64,000 nt of DNA from Hyphomicrobiales bacterium (GCA_900473175.1 UCKM01000009.1:1-64000); one strand, 5' to 3'. Numbered from the stretch's first letter, positions 1 through 9,541 are shown. Numbers and translations: made by a program. The notes: generated by a model from the sequence alone, not told the origin.

Positions 1-65
1 GCGCTTCTCCTCGCATCTTTTTGCCGTTTCATGCGCCATTTCGACCCCATTTGTGAATTTGCGGC

Positions 66-1253
66 CTAGGCAAAGAAGTCCGCGATAAAGCGTTCATAGA
101 TGTGGGTCAGCGTTTCAAGATCGGCAATTTCCACCCGTTCATCAACCATATGCATCGTCTTGCCGACAAGGCCAAACTCGACCACGGGGCAATAATCCTT
201 GATATAGCGCGCATCGGACGTGCCGCCCGAGGTCGAAAGCTGCGGGCGGGTTCCAGTCACATGTTCAACGGACGACGTCAAAGTGCCGATCAGTTTCTCG
301 TCATGGGTCAGGAAAACGTGGCTTGGCCGGTTGCGCCAAAGAAGGTCATAGTTCACTGGCGATTTCTTGTCGGGGCGCAGCTTGCTGCGTCCCGACGCCT
401 TGTCGAGCCGATTGTGGATTTCCGCCATGAGCGTCTCGTCGTTCCAAGCGTCGTTGTAGCGGACATTGAACGTCGCCGTGGCCTTGGCCGGAATAACGTT
501 GAACGACGGATTGCCGACATCCACCGTGGTGATTTCGAGATTAGTGGCCTGGAAATTCTTCGTGCCTTCATCGAAGGCCGGATAGAGCAGGCTTTCCATA
601 AGCGTCACCAGTCCGCGCACGGGGTTATCCGCATGATGCGGATAGGCGACGTGGCCCTGGATGCCGTTGACGGTAATGGTTCCCGACAGGGAACCGCGCC
701 GTCCGACCTTGATCATGTCACCGAGCTTGTCCGGATTGGTCGGTTCACCAACGATGGCGGCGTCCCAGCTCTCGCCCTTCGCCTTTGCCCACTCCAGGAG
801 CTTTGAGGTTCCATTGACCGACGGCCCCTCCTCGTCACCGGTGATGACGAAGGAAACGGAACCATTGAGGCCACCATTCTTCTCGATATGGCGCGCCACG
901 GCGGCAATGAAACAGGCGATCCCGCCCTTCATGTCAACCGCGCCGCGCCCATACATCGCGCCATTGTGGATCGCCGCGGAAAAGGGAGGAAAGCTCCAGG
1001 CGGCTTCGTCGCCAACCGGCACGACATCGGTATGGCCGGCAAACATCAAATGCGGACCATTGCCGGAACGTCTTGCATAAAGGTTCTCCACATCGGGCGT
1101 GCCGTCCTCGCTGAAGATCGGTCGTTCGACGGCAAAGCCAAGCGGCGTCAGCATCGATTGAACAGCGGTCAGCGCACCAGCTTCCGCCGGCGTTACCGAC
1201 GGGCATGCAATGAGTTGGGCAAGGTTTTGTACAGGATCGATCGAGGATTTCAT
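66..1253 (-). CDS. dapE: Succinyl-diaminopimelate desuccinylase
   Basis: Hydrolyses N-succinyl-LL-2,6-diaminopimelate to LL-diaminopimelate and succinate in the cytoplasmic succinylase branch of lysine and peptidoglycan precursor synthesis. The 395-residue protein has the M20 metallopeptidase signature: GHTDVVPV near residue 73 (metal ligand H74, catalytic D76), GRGAVDMKGG near 102 (bridging D107) and GDEEGPS near 139 (E141/E142). Length fits the family. The reading frame is open 12 codons further upstream, but the start at 1253 gives the usual short N-terminus. dapD, two genes away on the same strand, catalyses an earlier step; the panE-like gene on the other strand lies between them. Identification is very secure. 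Confidence 0.96.
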   Translation of the reverse strand: MKSSIDPVQNLAQLIACPSVTPAEAGALTAVQSMLTPLGFAVERPIFSEDGTPDVENLYARRSGNGPHLMFAGHTDVVPVGDEAAWSFPPFSAAIHNGAMYGRGAVDMKGGIACFIAAVARHIEKNGGLNGSVSFVITGDEEGPSVNGTSKLLEWAKAKGESWDAAIVGEPTNPDKLGDMIKVGRRGSLSGTITVNGIQGHVAYPHHADNPVRGLVTLMESLLYPAFDEGTKNFQATNLEITTVDVGNPSFNVIPAKATATFNVRYNDAWNDETLMAEIHNRLDKASGRSKLRPDKKSPVNYDLLWRNRPSHVFLTHDEKLIGTLTSSVEHVTGTRPQLSTSGGTSDARYIKDYCPVVEFGLVGKTMHMVDERVEIADLETLTHIYERFIADFFA

Positions 1254-1352
1254 GCAAAAAGCGATAATGGAAAAGCATGAGTCTGTCACGCACTGGATCG
1301 CAGCACCGGCATCTGATTAAATGCGGTTGGCAGATCAACCGGGGACAGCGCC

Positions 1353-2378
1353 ATGGTCGCAAACGATATCCGTATTGTCATCGCTGGTGCCGGATCGATC
1401 GGTTGCTACGCAGGCGGCTGCCTCGCGGCGGCCGGCAAGGACGTTATCTTTCTGGTCAGGCCACGTGTCGAAGCAGTGCTTCGCGAACACGGCCTGAAAA
1501 TCGTTGATCTGGATGGAACGGAAAAACTGGTCCCGCCCGAACGGTTGACCTTGGCGGTCGACCCCGCCGTCGCGTTCGACCGGGCAGACATCATCCTCGT
1601 TGCCGTGAAGAGCGGCGCGACCGAGGAGATGGCAAAACTCATCGCACACCACGCACCAACGACGGCAAATGTGGTGAGCCTGCAGAACGGCGTCAATAAC
1701 GTCCAGGTTCTGCACCGGAATCTGCCGGCCGGCTTCACCGTTGTTTCCGGCATGGTGCCGTTCAACGTCGTTCAGTCCGAACCGGATATTATACCGCTGA
1801 CAGTACGGCGCACGACTGAAGGTACGGTTCTTATCGACGACAAGTCGGGAGACCTCGCTGATGACCTTTCAGTATCTGGCTTCAATGTTCGTCACGATCA
1901 GGACATGCAGGGCGTGTTGTGGGGCAAGCTGTTGATGAATCTCAACAACGCGCCCAATGCCTTGTCCGATCTTCCACTTGCGACGCAGCTTTCCGATCGC
2001 AAATGGCGGCTGCTCCTCGCCGATCAAATGAGCGAGGGGATCAATGTCCTGAAGGCGAATGGAATCACGCCAGGAAAGATCCAGGGGATATCGCCTGCGC
2101 TATTGCCGTGGATCCTGCGCCTGCCGAACTTTCTCTTCCGTATCCTTGCCAGGAAGATGCTCAATATCGATCCGCGCGCACGATCGTCCATGTGGGAGGA
2201 TTTATCACGCGGGCGCCCGACGGAAATCGACTATCTCCAAGGCGTCATCCTCGAACTGGCGGGTAAAAAGAACATCGACGCTCCTTTCACCCGGCGTATC
2301 GTCGCCAGCATCAAGCAGGCGGAAGGAAAGCCGCTCCGCTCACATACAGTCGAGGAAATCCGCAGTACCCGCCTTTGA
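1353..2378 (+). CDS. 2-dehydropantoate 2-reductase family protein
   Basis: Member of the ketopantoate reductase (PanE/ApbA) family, NADPH-dependent enzymes that reduce 2-dehydropantoate to pantoate for coenzyme A synthesis. The 341-residue protein opens with a Rossmann nucleotide site (GAGSIGCYAGG, residues 12-22), then AVKS near 84, SLQNGVNN near 109 and the helical C-terminal domain with K192 and N196/N200 in the position of the catalytic lysine and asparagine. It is somewhat longer than typical PanE (about 300), and Rhizobiales often carry several paralogues, so the true substrate is uncertain. It is divergent from dapE across a 100-bp gap and converges on dapD with 14 bp between stops. 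Confidence 0.85.
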   Translation: MVANDIRIVIAGAGSIGCYAGGCLAAAGKDVIFLVRPRVEAVLREHGLKIVDLDGTEKLVPPERLTLAVDPAVAFDRADIILVAVKSGATEEMAKLIAHHAPTTANVVSLQNGVNNVQVLHRNLPAGFTVVSGMVPFNVVQSEPDIIPLTVRRTTEGTVLIDDKSGDLADDLSVSGFNVRHDQDMQGVLWGKLLMNLNNAPNALSDLPLATQLSDRKWRLLLADQMSEGINVLKANGITPGKIQGISPALLPWILRLPNFLFRILARKMLNIDPRARSSMWEDLSRGRPTEIDYLQGVILELAGKKNIDAPFTRRIVASIKQAEGKPLRSHTVEEIRSTRL

Positions 2379-2392
2379 GCCTTCTTGCCTGA

Positions 2393-3247
2393 CTAATCGC
2401 GCAGCAGTTCGTTGATCGAGGTCTTCGACCGGGTCTTCTCGTCGACGCGCTTGACGATCACTGCGCAGTAGAGGCCTGGGCCAGGCTCGCCATTCGGCAG
2501 GGGCTTGCCGGGCAGAGAGCCGGCCACCACCACGGAATAGGGCGGCACTTCGCCGTAGAAAATCTCGCCAGTGGCCCGGTCGACGATCTTTGTCGACTTG
2601 CCGATGAACACGCCCATGCCAAGCACCGAGCCTTCGCGGACAATGCAACCCTCGACCACTTCCGACCGTGCGCCGATGAAGCAATTGTCCTCGATGATGG
2701 TGGGACCGGCTTGCATCGGTTCCAGAACGCCGCCGATGCCGACGCCTCCGGAAAGATGCACGTGCTTGCCGATCTGAGCGCACGATCCGACGCCCGCCCA
2801 GGTATCGACCATTGTGCCTTCATCGACATAGGCGCCGAGATTGACGAAGGACGGCATCAGAATGACGCCCGGCGCGATATAGGCCGAGCGGCGGACGATC
2901 GCGTTCGGAACGGTGCGGATACCAGCCTTGGCAAACTCGGTCGCGCCCCAGCCATCGAACTTGGAAGGCACCTTGTCCCACCAGGCCGCGCCCCCCGGGG
3001 CGCCCTCGATGATCCCCATTGGGTTGAGACGGAAAGACAGGAGGACAGCCCTCTTCAGCCATTGATTGACCTGCCAGTTGCCATCTGCCTGCTTCTGGGC
3101 GACCCGAACCTTACCGCTGTCCAGAAGCAACAGGGCTTCCTCAACGGCCTCGCGGATTTCGCCGCGTGTCTCGGTGCTGATTGAATCGCGCTCATCAAAG
3201 GCCTTGTCGATCGTCTTTTCGAGGCTGCTGAGATCGGGCTTGGACAT
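2393..3247 (-). CDS. dapD: 2,3,4,5-tetrahydropyridine-2,6-dicarboxylate N-succinyltransferase
   Basis: Transfers succinyl from succinyl-CoA to tetrahydrodipicolinate, the committed step of the succinylase DAP pathway; acts as a cytoplasmic trimer. The 284-residue product has an N-terminal helical domain followed by a left-handed beta-helix of hexapeptide repeats from about residue 105 to 220 (for example the stretch around [20 protein letters not shown]), with the length expected for DapD. It is transcribed in the same direction as dapE but separated from it by the oppositely oriented panE-like gene, so the two are probably not one transcript. The ATG at 3247 gives a normal N-terminus. Confidence 0.96.
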   Translation of the reverse strand: MSKPDLSSLEKTIDKAFDERDSISTETRGEIREAVEEALLLLDSGKVRVAQKQADGNWQVNQWLKRAVLLSFRLNPMGIIEGAPGGAAWWDKVPSKFDGWGATEFAKAGIRTVPNAIVRRSAYIAPGVILMPSFVNLGAYVDEGTMVDTWAGVGSCAQIGKHVHLSGGVGIGGVLEPMQAGPTIIEDNCFIGARSEVVEGCIVREGSVLGMGVFIGKSTKIVDRATGEIFYGEVPPYSVVVAGSLPGKPLPNGEPGPGLYCAVIVKRVDEKTRSKTSINELLRD

Positions 3248-3384
3248 TTTAAGGTCACTCCATTACACGGGCGGTTAAGGCCTACTAAGTTAAGTCTGTG
3301 AGAGGGTCAATCGCAGCGTTACCATGTTGGATGCCGAATGAATGTCTCAAAGCGTCACAAGCGTCCGCAGGAGGAGAAGTCAAA

Positions 3385-4227
3385 TTGAATATTGATGAAA
3401 AAGACAGCTGGACGCCGTTTTCGCATTCTTCCGAAGCGGTTCGCCGCGTCGAATCAGCGCCAGAGACGCCGCAGACCCTGTCGGACACCTATCGGCTGGC
3501 CTTTGCCGACCCGGATTTCATGACCCGCCGGGAATTGCGCGCGGTGCGCCTGCAACTGGAACTGCTGAAGCCGGAGATGGCCCTCGCCGAGCGCGGTATC
3601 CGCTCCACGGTTGTGCTGTTCGGCGGCGCGCGTATACCAGAGCCGGGTGGTGCTGCCTGGGCCGCCAAGAATGCGACGCAGAAGAAAAATCTGGAGGCCA
3701 ATTCACATTACTACGCCGAGGCGCGCAAATTCGCGCAACTTTGCGCCACCTACTCGTCGACGACCTATTATCGCGAGTTCGTCGTCGTTACCGGTGGCGG
3801 ACCCGGCGTAATGGAAGCCGGCAATCGCGGCGCGGCAGATGTCGGCGCACCGACGATCGGCCTTAATATCGTTCTGCCGCACGAGCAGACGCCCAACCCC
3901 TATGTGACGCCGGACCTGTGCTTCAATTTCCACTATTTTGCCATCCGCAAGATGCACTTCCTGATGCGCGCCAAGGCCATGGCGATCTTCCCTGGCGGCT
4001 TCGGCACGATGGATGAGACCTTCGAGACACTTACGCTCATTCAGACCGGGCGGATGGAGCGCATCCCGTTTCTGCTGTTTGGCAAGTCCTTCTGGGAAAA
4101 GGCCATCGACTTCGATTTCCTCGCCGAACAAGGCGTGATCTCGCCGTCAGACCGCAAACTCATCACCTTTGTCGAAACGGCCGACGAAGCCTGGGACGTC
4201 ATCAAGACCTTCTACGAGCTGGAGTAA
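3385..4227 (+). CDS. LOG family Rossmann-fold protein
   Basis: Belongs to the LOG/TIGR00730 family (old name lysine decarboxylase-like), whose characterised members are cytokinin riboside 5'-monophosphate phosphoribohydrolases or nucleotide 5'-monophosphate nucleosidases. The hallmark motifs are present: FGGAR near residue 79, GGGPGVMEAGNRGA near 137 and PGGFGTMDE near 203. The frame is open back to a GTG at 3298, but the TTG at 3385 is preceded by a strong AGGAGG at 3369-3374, so I take the start there (280 residues). There is an acidic N-terminal extension before the Rossmann core. The substrate in this organism cannot be deduced. Confidence 0.85.
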   Translation: MNIDEKDSWTPFSHSSEAVRRVESAPETPQTLSDTYRLAFADPDFMTRRELRAVRLQLELLKPEMALAERGIRSTVVLFGGARIPEPGGAAWAAKNATQKKNLEANSHYYAEARKFAQLCATYSSTTYYREFVVVTGGGPGVMEAGNRGAADVGAPTIGLNIVLPHEQTPNPYVTPDLCFNFHYFAIRKMHFLMRAKAMAIFPGGFGTMDETFETLTLIQTGRMERIPFLLFGKSFWEKAIDFDFLAEQGVISPSDRKLITFVETADEAWDVIKTFYELE

Positions 4228-4232
4228 GCCGG

Positions 4233-4958
4233 TCAGGCGGTTTCGCTCACATTGACCGGCCTTGGCAGGATCGAATTGAGGAACGAGGCAAGGTTGTCCG
4301 TGACATAGTCCACATGGTCCGTATTGCCGGGATCGCGTTCCCAAATCTCCGAATATGTCGGTTCGAAATTGTGCGGAACGATCAGAACCGTCGTCATCCC
4401 CAGGGCCTTGGGCACCACGAGATTGCGCGCCAGATCCTCGAACATCACACTGCTTGCCGCATCGATCTTGTGCATTCCGAGAAAACGGTCATAGGTCTCG
4501 CGCGCGGGCTTCGGCGTCAACTCTGCCGCCCTGATGTCAAAAATGTCGTCAAACTGCTCCAGGACGCCGAGCTGGCGGGCGGCCCGCTCGGCATGGCCGC
4601 GATCGCCATTGGTGAAGATGAACTTACGGCCGGCAAGCTGCTTGATGGCCGTGGCCAATGACGGGTCGGGCACCAGCCAGGAATAGTCGATGTCATGCAC
4701 CTTCTGGAGAAAATCATCCGGATCGATGTCGTAGCGGTCCATCAAGCCTTTGAGGGTCGTGCCATAATCCTTGTAAAATCGCTTTTGCAGCTCGCGCGCA
4801 TCCGTGTGCGACAGCTTCAGAAGATCCGCAACATAGCCCGTCATCTTCACATCGATCTGGGAAAACAGATTGGAATGATGCGGATAGAGCGTGTTGTCGA
4901 GGTCGAAGACCCAGTCGGTCACGTGGGCGAAATTCAGGGGATCAGGTTGGTTTGTCAT
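4233..4958 (-). CDS. Pyrimidine 5'-nucleotidase, HAD superfamily
   Basis: HAD-superfamily phosphatase of the pyrimidine 5'-nucleotidase type (SDT1/TIGR01993 group), predicted to dephosphorylate UMP/CMP-like nucleotides. The 241-residue protein has motif I FDLDNTLYP at residues 18-26, motif II FTNGDRGHAERA near 115, and motif IV FEDLARNLVVPK near 162, all in the right order. It converges tail to tail with the LOG gene with a 5-bp gap. Such HAD genes sit next to dapD in many Rhizobiales, a conserved neighbourhood from general knowledge rather than something tested here. Confidence 0.85.
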   Translation of the reverse strand: MTNQPDPLNFAHVTDWVFDLDNTLYPHHSNLFSQIDVKMTGYVADLLKLSHTDARELQKRFYKDYGTTLKGLMDRYDIDPDDFLQKVHDIDYSWLVPDPSLATAIKQLAGRKFIFTNGDRGHAERAARQLGVLEQFDDIFDIRAAELTPKPARETYDRFLGMHKIDAASSVMFEDLARNLVVPKALGMTTVLIVPHNFEPTYSEIWERDPGNTDHVDYVTDNLASFLNSILPRPVNVSETA

Positions 4959-5088
4959 ATGCGCTTAAGGTTCCGCCGTTTCTCAAGAAAGCAAGAGCAG
5001 ATGCGTTGCACCCTGCCCTTCCCCGAATCAATAGACGAAAAAAGTCCGAACTACGACCGTTTTAAATTTTCGGCTTCTTCGAATGGCG

Positions 5089-5113
5089 GCAGCCGGCTGA
5101 CCCATCCGGCTGC
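5089..5113 (-). terminator. Possible terminator hairpin after phhA
   Basis: Perfect 8-bp arms GCAGCCGG and CCGGCTGC with a 9-base loop, 10 bp beyond the phhA stop codon. On the transcribed strand it lacks a clean U tract, so termination is uncertain. Confidence 0.35.
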
Positions 5114-5122
5114 CTACCAACA

Positions 5123-5956
5123 TCATATGGTGACCGGATCGAGGGGCTCCGCGTCCTTCCAGCGCCCGATCAATGCCGGCATGTCGGCCTTCTCAAATGC
5201 ATCACGCAGCGCCGCAAACGATGGCAGCACGAAATAGGCTCGCTGGAACTTGTCGATCTCGTAACCCGTGCGCATAACCGTCTTCAGATCGAACGGAACA
5301 TGGTGGGCGTCCGGGCTCGTCACAGCAAACTGCAACTCGCTGAACGATGACATGAGCCCTGCCCCAAACGCCTTGAGAGGCGCCCCTTCCTCCTGCATCA
5401 GTCCGAACTCGGCCGTGTACCAGTAGAGCCGGGCGGCGAGCTGTTCGCCGCCCATGCGCGAGGCCGCGCCGCCCTTTACGCCGTAGAGCTGCATGAAATC
5501 GGCAAACACCGGCTGGCTGAGAATGGGCACGTGTCCAAAGAAATCGTGGAACATGTCGGGCTCGACAATATAGTCCAGTTCCTTCTTGCTCCGCAGCCAA
5601 TTGGTTACCGGGAAGCGTTTATTCGCGAGATGGTCGAAGAATGGCTCGTTCGGGATCAGACCCGGCACAGCGACGATCTCCCAACCGGTCATTTTCCGCA
5701 ACCGCTCGCTGACGTCATGGAAATCGGGAATTCGATCAAGCAATCCCAGCGCTTCAACGCCATCGAGATAGCTGTGATGGGCGAGCTTCGACGTGAGCTT
5801 TGTCTGACGGTCGCAAAGCGTGCGCCACACTTCCTGGTCTTCATTGGAATAATCATATTGCTGCTCGACGGTGAAGTCTTCGTTGCAAACCGTGTAATCG
5901 CCGCGCAGCCCTTGTTCGGCGCATTCGCGCGCATAGGCCTCAACACTGATCGTCAT
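5123..5956 (-). CDS. phhA: Phenylalanine 4-hydroxylase
   Basis: Iron- and pterin-dependent monooxygenase converting phenylalanine to tyrosine, the entry to homogentisate degradation. The 277-residue protein is a single catalytic domain of bacterial length. The non-haem iron triad is visible: H137 and H142 in DMFHDFFGHVP and E183 in YWYTAEFGL. The open frame begins at 6037, but the ATG at 5956 has a good GGAGGAG site just upstream, so I place the start there. An Lrp/AsnC-type regulator lies head to head 125 bp away and is the likely regulator. No pterin dehydratase gene is adjacent. Confidence 0.95.
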   Translation of the reverse strand: MTISVEAYARECAEQGLRGDYTVCNEDFTVEQQYDYSNEDQEVWRTLCDRQTKLTSKLAHHSYLDGVEALGLLDRIPDFHDVSERLRKMTGWEIVAVPGLIPNEPFFDHLANKRFPVTNWLRSKKELDYIVEPDMFHDFFGHVPILSQPVFADFMQLYGVKGGAASRMGGEQLAARLYWYTAEFGLMQEEGAPLKAFGAGLMSSFSELQFAVTSPDAHHVPFDLKTVMRTGYEIDKFQRAYFVLPSFAALRDAFEKADMPALIGRWKDAEPLDPVTI

Positions 5957-6081
5957 GACATCTCCTCCATTTTCGGATCGCTTAATGAGAGGATACGCCG
6001 GGGAAATGAGGGGATTTGACCTAAACAGCTCAATCAAGCAGAATAGCTAGTGAATTTTCATCGATTATGGAGGGATTTTGA

Positions 6082-6564
6082 GTGACTTTACCTCAACTGA
6101 ATGAGTTCGAGATCAAGATGCTGCAGATTCTCCAAAATAACGGGCGTATTGCGATAACCGACCTCGCCCAGATGATCGGCCTCTCTGCCACGCCCTGCGC
6201 CCGCCGGTTCGACCAGCTGCAGGAAAGCGGCGTGATCAAGGGTTTTGGCGCTACGATCGACCGGCGGTCGATTGGGCTTATGGTTGAGGTTTTTATCCAG
6301 GTTCGGCTCAATACCCACAGCGACGACTCGCCGGAGCGTTTCATTGCCGAGATCCAACGGATGGACGAGGTTTCATCGTGCTGGACAATGACAGGTGAGC
6401 ACGACTTCCTGCTGCATGTCATGGTGCCAACTGTGGACGACCTCAACGATTTTGTCATGCACAGGCTGATGCGGCTCAAGGGCGTGCGCGACGTGCACAC
6501 CCAGCTTGTCCTGCAGAATATCAAGGGACCTGGGAAAATCCCGCTCGATCATCTGAAGCGGTGA
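6082..6564 (+). CDS. Lrp/AsnC family transcriptional regulator
   Basis: Feast/famine regulator of 160 residues: an N-terminal winged helix-turn-helix (about residues 5-60, including ITDLAQMIGLSATPCARRF) followed by the RAM/AsnC effector-binding and oligomerisation domain (about 70-150). Starts at GTG 6082 with GGAGG about 8 bp upstream. It is divergent from phhA and shares its promoter region, so control of phenylalanine catabolism in response to an aromatic amino acid is the natural inference. The last base of the stop codon abuts argB, which ends at 6565 on the opposite strand. Confidence 0.9.
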   Translation: MTLPQLNEFEIKMLQILQNNGRIAITDLAQMIGLSATPCARRFDQLQESGVIKGFGATIDRRSIGLMVEVFIQVRLNTHSDDSPERFIAEIQRMDEVSSCWTMTGEHDFLLHVMVPTVDDLNDFVMHRLMRLKGVRDVHTQLVLQNIKGPGKIPLDHLKR

Positions 6565-7467
6565 TCAGGGAACGATCAACGTTCCGGCACCGCGCTCGGT
6601 GAAGAGTTCGAGCAAAACCGAATGCGGCGTCTTGCCATTGAGGATAACGACACCCTCGACGCCGCGATTGATTGCGTCGATGCAGGTTTCGACCTTCGGG
6701 ATCATGCCGCCGGAGATCGTGCCGTCCTTGATCAATGCAAGAGCCTGACCGACGGAAAGCTCCTTGATCAGCTCCTTGTTCTTGTCGAGAACACCTGGCA
6801 CATCGGTCAGGAACAGCAGACGCGAGGCTGCGAGAGCGCCAGCGATCGCACCGGCAAACGTATCCGCATTGATATTGTAGGTGTGGCCGTCGCGACCGGG
6901 GGCCACGGGCGCGATCACCGGGATCATCTCGGAACGCGCAAGAAGATCGAGCAAAGTTCGGTCGATCTCCACTGGTTCACCGACGAAACCCAGATCGACG
7001 ATCTTCTCGATATTGGAGTCCGGATCGATGACCGTCTTCTTCGCCTTCTCGGCAAAGACCATATTGCCATCCTTGCCGCAGAGGCCGATCGCCCATTCGC
7101 CTTCGGCGTTAATGAGGGCGACGATCTCCTTGTTGATGGACCCGGCAAGCACCATTTCGACGATTTCCAGTGTCTTCGCGTCGGTTACGCGAAGGCCGCC
7201 TTCGAACTTTGATTCAATGCCCATGCGCGAAAGCATCGAAGCGATCTGCGGACCGCCGCCATGGACCACGATCGGATTGATGCCGGACTGTTTCAACAGC
7301 GCGACATCGCGTGCAAATGCCTTGCCCAAGGCTGCATCGCCCATGGCATGACCGCCGTATTTCACGACAACCGTCTTGTTTTCATAACGCTGCATATAGG
7401 GCAGAGCCGCAGAGAGCAGGCTCGCCTGGATTTCGGCGGTTTGGTCGGCGTCGAATGTGGAGGACAT
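6565..7467 (-). CDS. argB: Acetylglutamate kinase
   Basis: Phosphorylates N-acetyl-L-glutamate in arginine biosynthesis; usually feedback-inhibited by arginine in bacteria that use the cyclic pathway. The 300-residue protein shows the amino acid kinase fold: [11 protein letters not shown] near residue 33 (catalytic lysine), VVHGGGPQI near 72, and a C-terminal nucleotide-binding half with [10 protein letters not shown]. An open frame extends 47 codons upstream, but the ATG at 7467 matches normal family length. In many Rhizobiales argB follows engB directly; here a sigma factor/fasciclin unit stands between them. Confidence 0.96.
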   Translation of the reverse strand: MSSTFDADQTAEIQASLLSAALPYMQRYENKTVVVKYGGHAMGDAALGKAFARDVALLKQSGINPIVVHGGGPQIASMLSRMGIESKFEGGLRVTDAKTLEIVEMVLAGSINKEIVALINAEGEWAIGLCGKDGNMVFAEKAKKTVIDPDSNIEKIVDLGFVGEPVEIDRTLLDLLARSEMIPVIAPVAPGRDGHTYNINADTFAGAIAGALAASRLLFLTDVPGVLDKNKELIKELSVGQALALIKDGTISGGMIPKVETCIDAINRGVEGVVILNGKTPHSVLLELFTERGAGTLIVP

Positions 7468-7570
7468 CAATGCGCAAGCTCCGGCTTTGGAAGGACGTGG
7501 GTTCTTAACGCTAAAGACGCCGACGGGCAAACATGATTTAGGCTTCGGCCAACGTTTTTGGTCCCGGCCA

Positions 7571-7599
7571 TTGACAGCACAACCAGCAGTTGGATTTAA
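7571..7599 (+). promoter_or_regulatory. Possible sigma-70 promoter for the sigma/anti-sigma operon
   Basis: TTGACA at 7571-7576 and ATTTAA at 7594-7599 with a 17-bp spacer, 33 bp before the ECF sigma start. The -35 is consensus and the -10 is weak, so this is only a candidate. Confidence 0.35.
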
Positions 7600-7632
7600 A
7601 TTACACAACCATAAGCTGGGAACGCCCGTCGC

Positions 7633-8172
7633 ATGACGCCTGAAGGCATATCGGAGCTGATCTCACGCGTCTCCTTGCGAGACCGGACGGCTTTCGATGC
7701 TCTTTATGCCTCCACCAGCGCGAAACTCTTTGGCGTCTGTTGGCGTATCTTGGGTAACCGCACGGAGGCTGAAGACGCGCTGCAGGACATCTACGTCAAG
7801 ATATGGAACAAGGCCGACCGATTTGCCGTGGCTGATACCAGCCCCATTTCGTGGTTGGTCGCGATTGCCCGCAATCACTGCATCGATGTGTTGCGGGCGC
7901 GCAAACCTGGGCCAGCCAATCTGGACGAGGCCGTCGATGTGATCGAACCATCACCAGATCCAGAGCAGTCCGCAGTTGCAATGGGCGAGGCGCGACGTAT
8001 CAACGATTGCCTCGGCCAGTTGGAGCCGGCACGGGCTGATGCCGTTCGCGGCGCCTATCTGAATGGAGACAGTTATGAGGCACTGGCAAGCCGCCATAGG
8101 GTGCCGTTGAATACGATGAGGACCTGGTTGCGGCGCAGTCTGATGAAATTGAAGGAATGCCTGGAAGGATGA
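7633..8172 (+). CDS. ECF RNA polymerase sigma factor
   Basis: Extracytoplasmic-function sigma factor (sigma-70 family), 179 residues. Region 2 is at about residues 15-85 ([19 protein letters not shown], then [13 protein letters not shown]) and region 4 with its helix-turn-helix is at about 120-175 ([20 protein letters not shown]). It overlaps the next gene by four bases (ATGA), the usual sign of translational coupling with its anti-sigma factor. A fasciclin gene downstream has an ECF-like promoter and is the probable target. Oxidative or envelope stress is a plausible signal but is not shown by the sequence. Confidence 0.92.
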   Translation: MTPEGISELISRVSLRDRTAFDALYASTSAKLFGVCWRILGNRTEAEDALQDIYVKIWNKADRFAVADTSPISWLVAIARNHCIDVLRARKPGPANLDEAVDVIEPSPDPEQSAVAMGEARRINDCLGQLEPARADAVRGAYLNGDSYEALASRHRVPLNTMRTWLRRSLMKLKECLEG

Positions 8173-8876
8173 GCACGACACCACCCGATGACACTGTTCC
8201 GGACGGCGACGATCTCGTTGCCGCTGAATACGTGCTGGGCGTGCTCCCGATCGACGAGCGCCGCGACGTGGCGCGCCGGATTGAAACGGATAAGGATTTC
8301 GCGCGGCTTGTTGCCCGCTGGCAAGACCATTTCGATCCTTTGAATGATCAGTTCGAACCTGTATCGGCGCCGTACCACATCAAGGATCAGGTCGATCACC
8401 GGCTCTTTGGAACGGAAGCACCTCCGTTGCAAATGCCCTTGTGGAATAGCGTCATCTTCTGGCGAGGTCTCGCTTTTGCCGCCTTGGCGCTTGCCCTCAT
8501 TGGCTTTGGCCGTGACATAATTCAGCGTCCCACACCTCCAATCCAGTTCGTCGCATCCATGGCAGCCGACGGCAGTCCAGTCCGCACCATGGCGATTTTC
8601 GACAATCAGACGCGAAAATTGAAGGTGACGGTGGTTGCCGGCGACATGCCGCAGGATCATTCGCTGGAGCTGTGGTTGATCGCGGGCAATGAATCGCCAC
8701 TGTCGCTGGGGATCATGAAATCGCCGCAGGTGACGGAGTTCACGCTGCCGCAACCTGTCGCCGCCAAGTTGCAAAACGGTACGACGCTCGCTCTGACGGT
8801 TGAACCTGTCGGTGGTTCGCCAAGCGGCGCCCCGACGGGTGCCATCGTTGCCGCCGGCACGGTGCGCGGAATCTGA
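8169..8876 (+). CDS. Anti-sigma factor, RskA/anti-sigma-K type
   Basis: Membrane-anchored anti-sigma factor, 235 residues. The N-terminal cytoplasmic part resembles a zinc-less anti-sigma domain (AAEYVLGVLPIDERRDVARR), one transmembrane helix lies near residues 95-115 (FAALALALIGFG), and the C-terminal RskA domain lies outside (VTVVAGDMPQDHSLELWLI). The frame also has an ATG at 8157, but the ATG at 8169 gives the ATGA overlap with the sigma gene and a better ribosome-binding distance. It should hold the upstream sigma factor inactive until a signal arrives. Confidence 0.9.
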   Translation: MSTTPPDDTVPDGDDLVAAEYVLGVLPIDERRDVARRIETDKDFARLVARWQDHFDPLNDQFEPVSAPYHIKDQVDHRLFGTEAPPLQMPLWNSVIFWRGLAFAALALALIGFGRDIIQRPTPPIQFVASMAADGSPVRTMAIFDNQTRKLKVTVVAGDMPQDHSLELWLIAGNESPLSLGIMKSPQVTEFTLPQPVAAKLQNGTTLALTVEPVGGSPSGAPTGAIVAAGTVRGI

Positions 8877-8902
8877 GCGATGCAAGAAAAAATGCATTCA
8901 GC

Positions 8903-8931
8903 TGAAACTTGAGGCTGCTGCCCCCCGTATC
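8903..8931 (+). promoter_or_regulatory. Candidate ECF sigma promoter upstream of the fasciclin gene
   Basis: TGAAACTT at 8903-8910 and CGTATC at 8926-8931 with a 15-bp spacer. This resembles the GAAC/CGT pattern of ECF promoters and sits 45 bp before the fasciclin start, directly behind the sigma/anti-sigma pair. I did not find the same pair of boxes before the sigma gene itself. Confidence 0.45.
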
Positions 8932-8975
8932 TCCCACTGACCTCAATTGAGGGAACACAACAGTGGAGATGAGAT

Positions 8976-9527
8976 ATGCTACGCAAGTCACTTAGTCTGT
9001 TCGCACTTTCGACGGTCCTGATTGCCGGAACTGCGCTCGCCAAGAATCCGACTGTGGGCGGTGCGCCCATGTATCCCAACAAGAATATCATCGAGAACGC
9101 GGTCAACTCGAAGGATCACACGACGCTGGTCGCAGCGGTCAAGGCCGCTGGCCTGGTGGGCACACTCGAAAGCAAGGGCCCCTTCACCGTATTCGCTCCG
9201 ACAAACGAGGCATTCGCCGAATTGCCCAAGGGTACGGTCGAGACGCTGCTGAAGCCCGAAAACAAGGACAAGCTCGCCAAGATCCTGACCTGCCACGTGG
9301 TTGCCGCCGACGCATCGTCCAAGACCATCATGAAGATGATCGATGACGACAAGGGCGCGCACCCGGTCAAGACGGTTGGCGGTTGCGTCTGGACCGCCAA
9401 GTACAAGGGCAAAAACCTGACGCTGACCGACGAGAACGGCACGGTGGCCCATGTGACCATCGCGAATGTCAAACAGTCGAACGGTGTCATTCACGTGATC
9501 GACAAGGTTCTGTTGCCGAAGATGTAA
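8976..9527 (+). CDS. Exported fasciclin (FAS1) domain protein
   Basis: Single FAS1 domain protein of 183 residues. A signal peptide covers residues 1-22 (cleavage after GTALA), and the FAS1 domain fills the rest, with the two conserved blocks FTVFAPTNEAFAELP near 70 and a C-terminal VIHVIDKVLLP near 170. FAS1 domains mediate adhesion or protein contact at the cell surface; bacterial single-domain forms are often controlled by ECF sigma/anti-sigma pairs of the type found just upstream, which supports one regulon here. Preceded by GGAG and followed by a strong terminator. Confidence 0.9.
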   Translation: MLRKSLSLFALSTVLIAGTALAKNPTVGGAPMYPNKNIIENAVNSKDHTTLVAAVKAAGLVGTLESKGPFTVFAPTNEAFAELPKGTVETLLKPENKDKLAKILTCHVVAADASSKTIMKMIDDDKGAHPVKTVGGCVWTAKYKGKNLTLTDENGTVAHVTIANVKQSNGVIHVIDKVLLPKM

Positions 9528-9541
9528 CCGGCAACCAACCG

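Noticed and set aside
1..65. Possible start of a minus-strand gene after dapE
   Set aside because: Only a few codons lie inside the window, and no family could be recognised.
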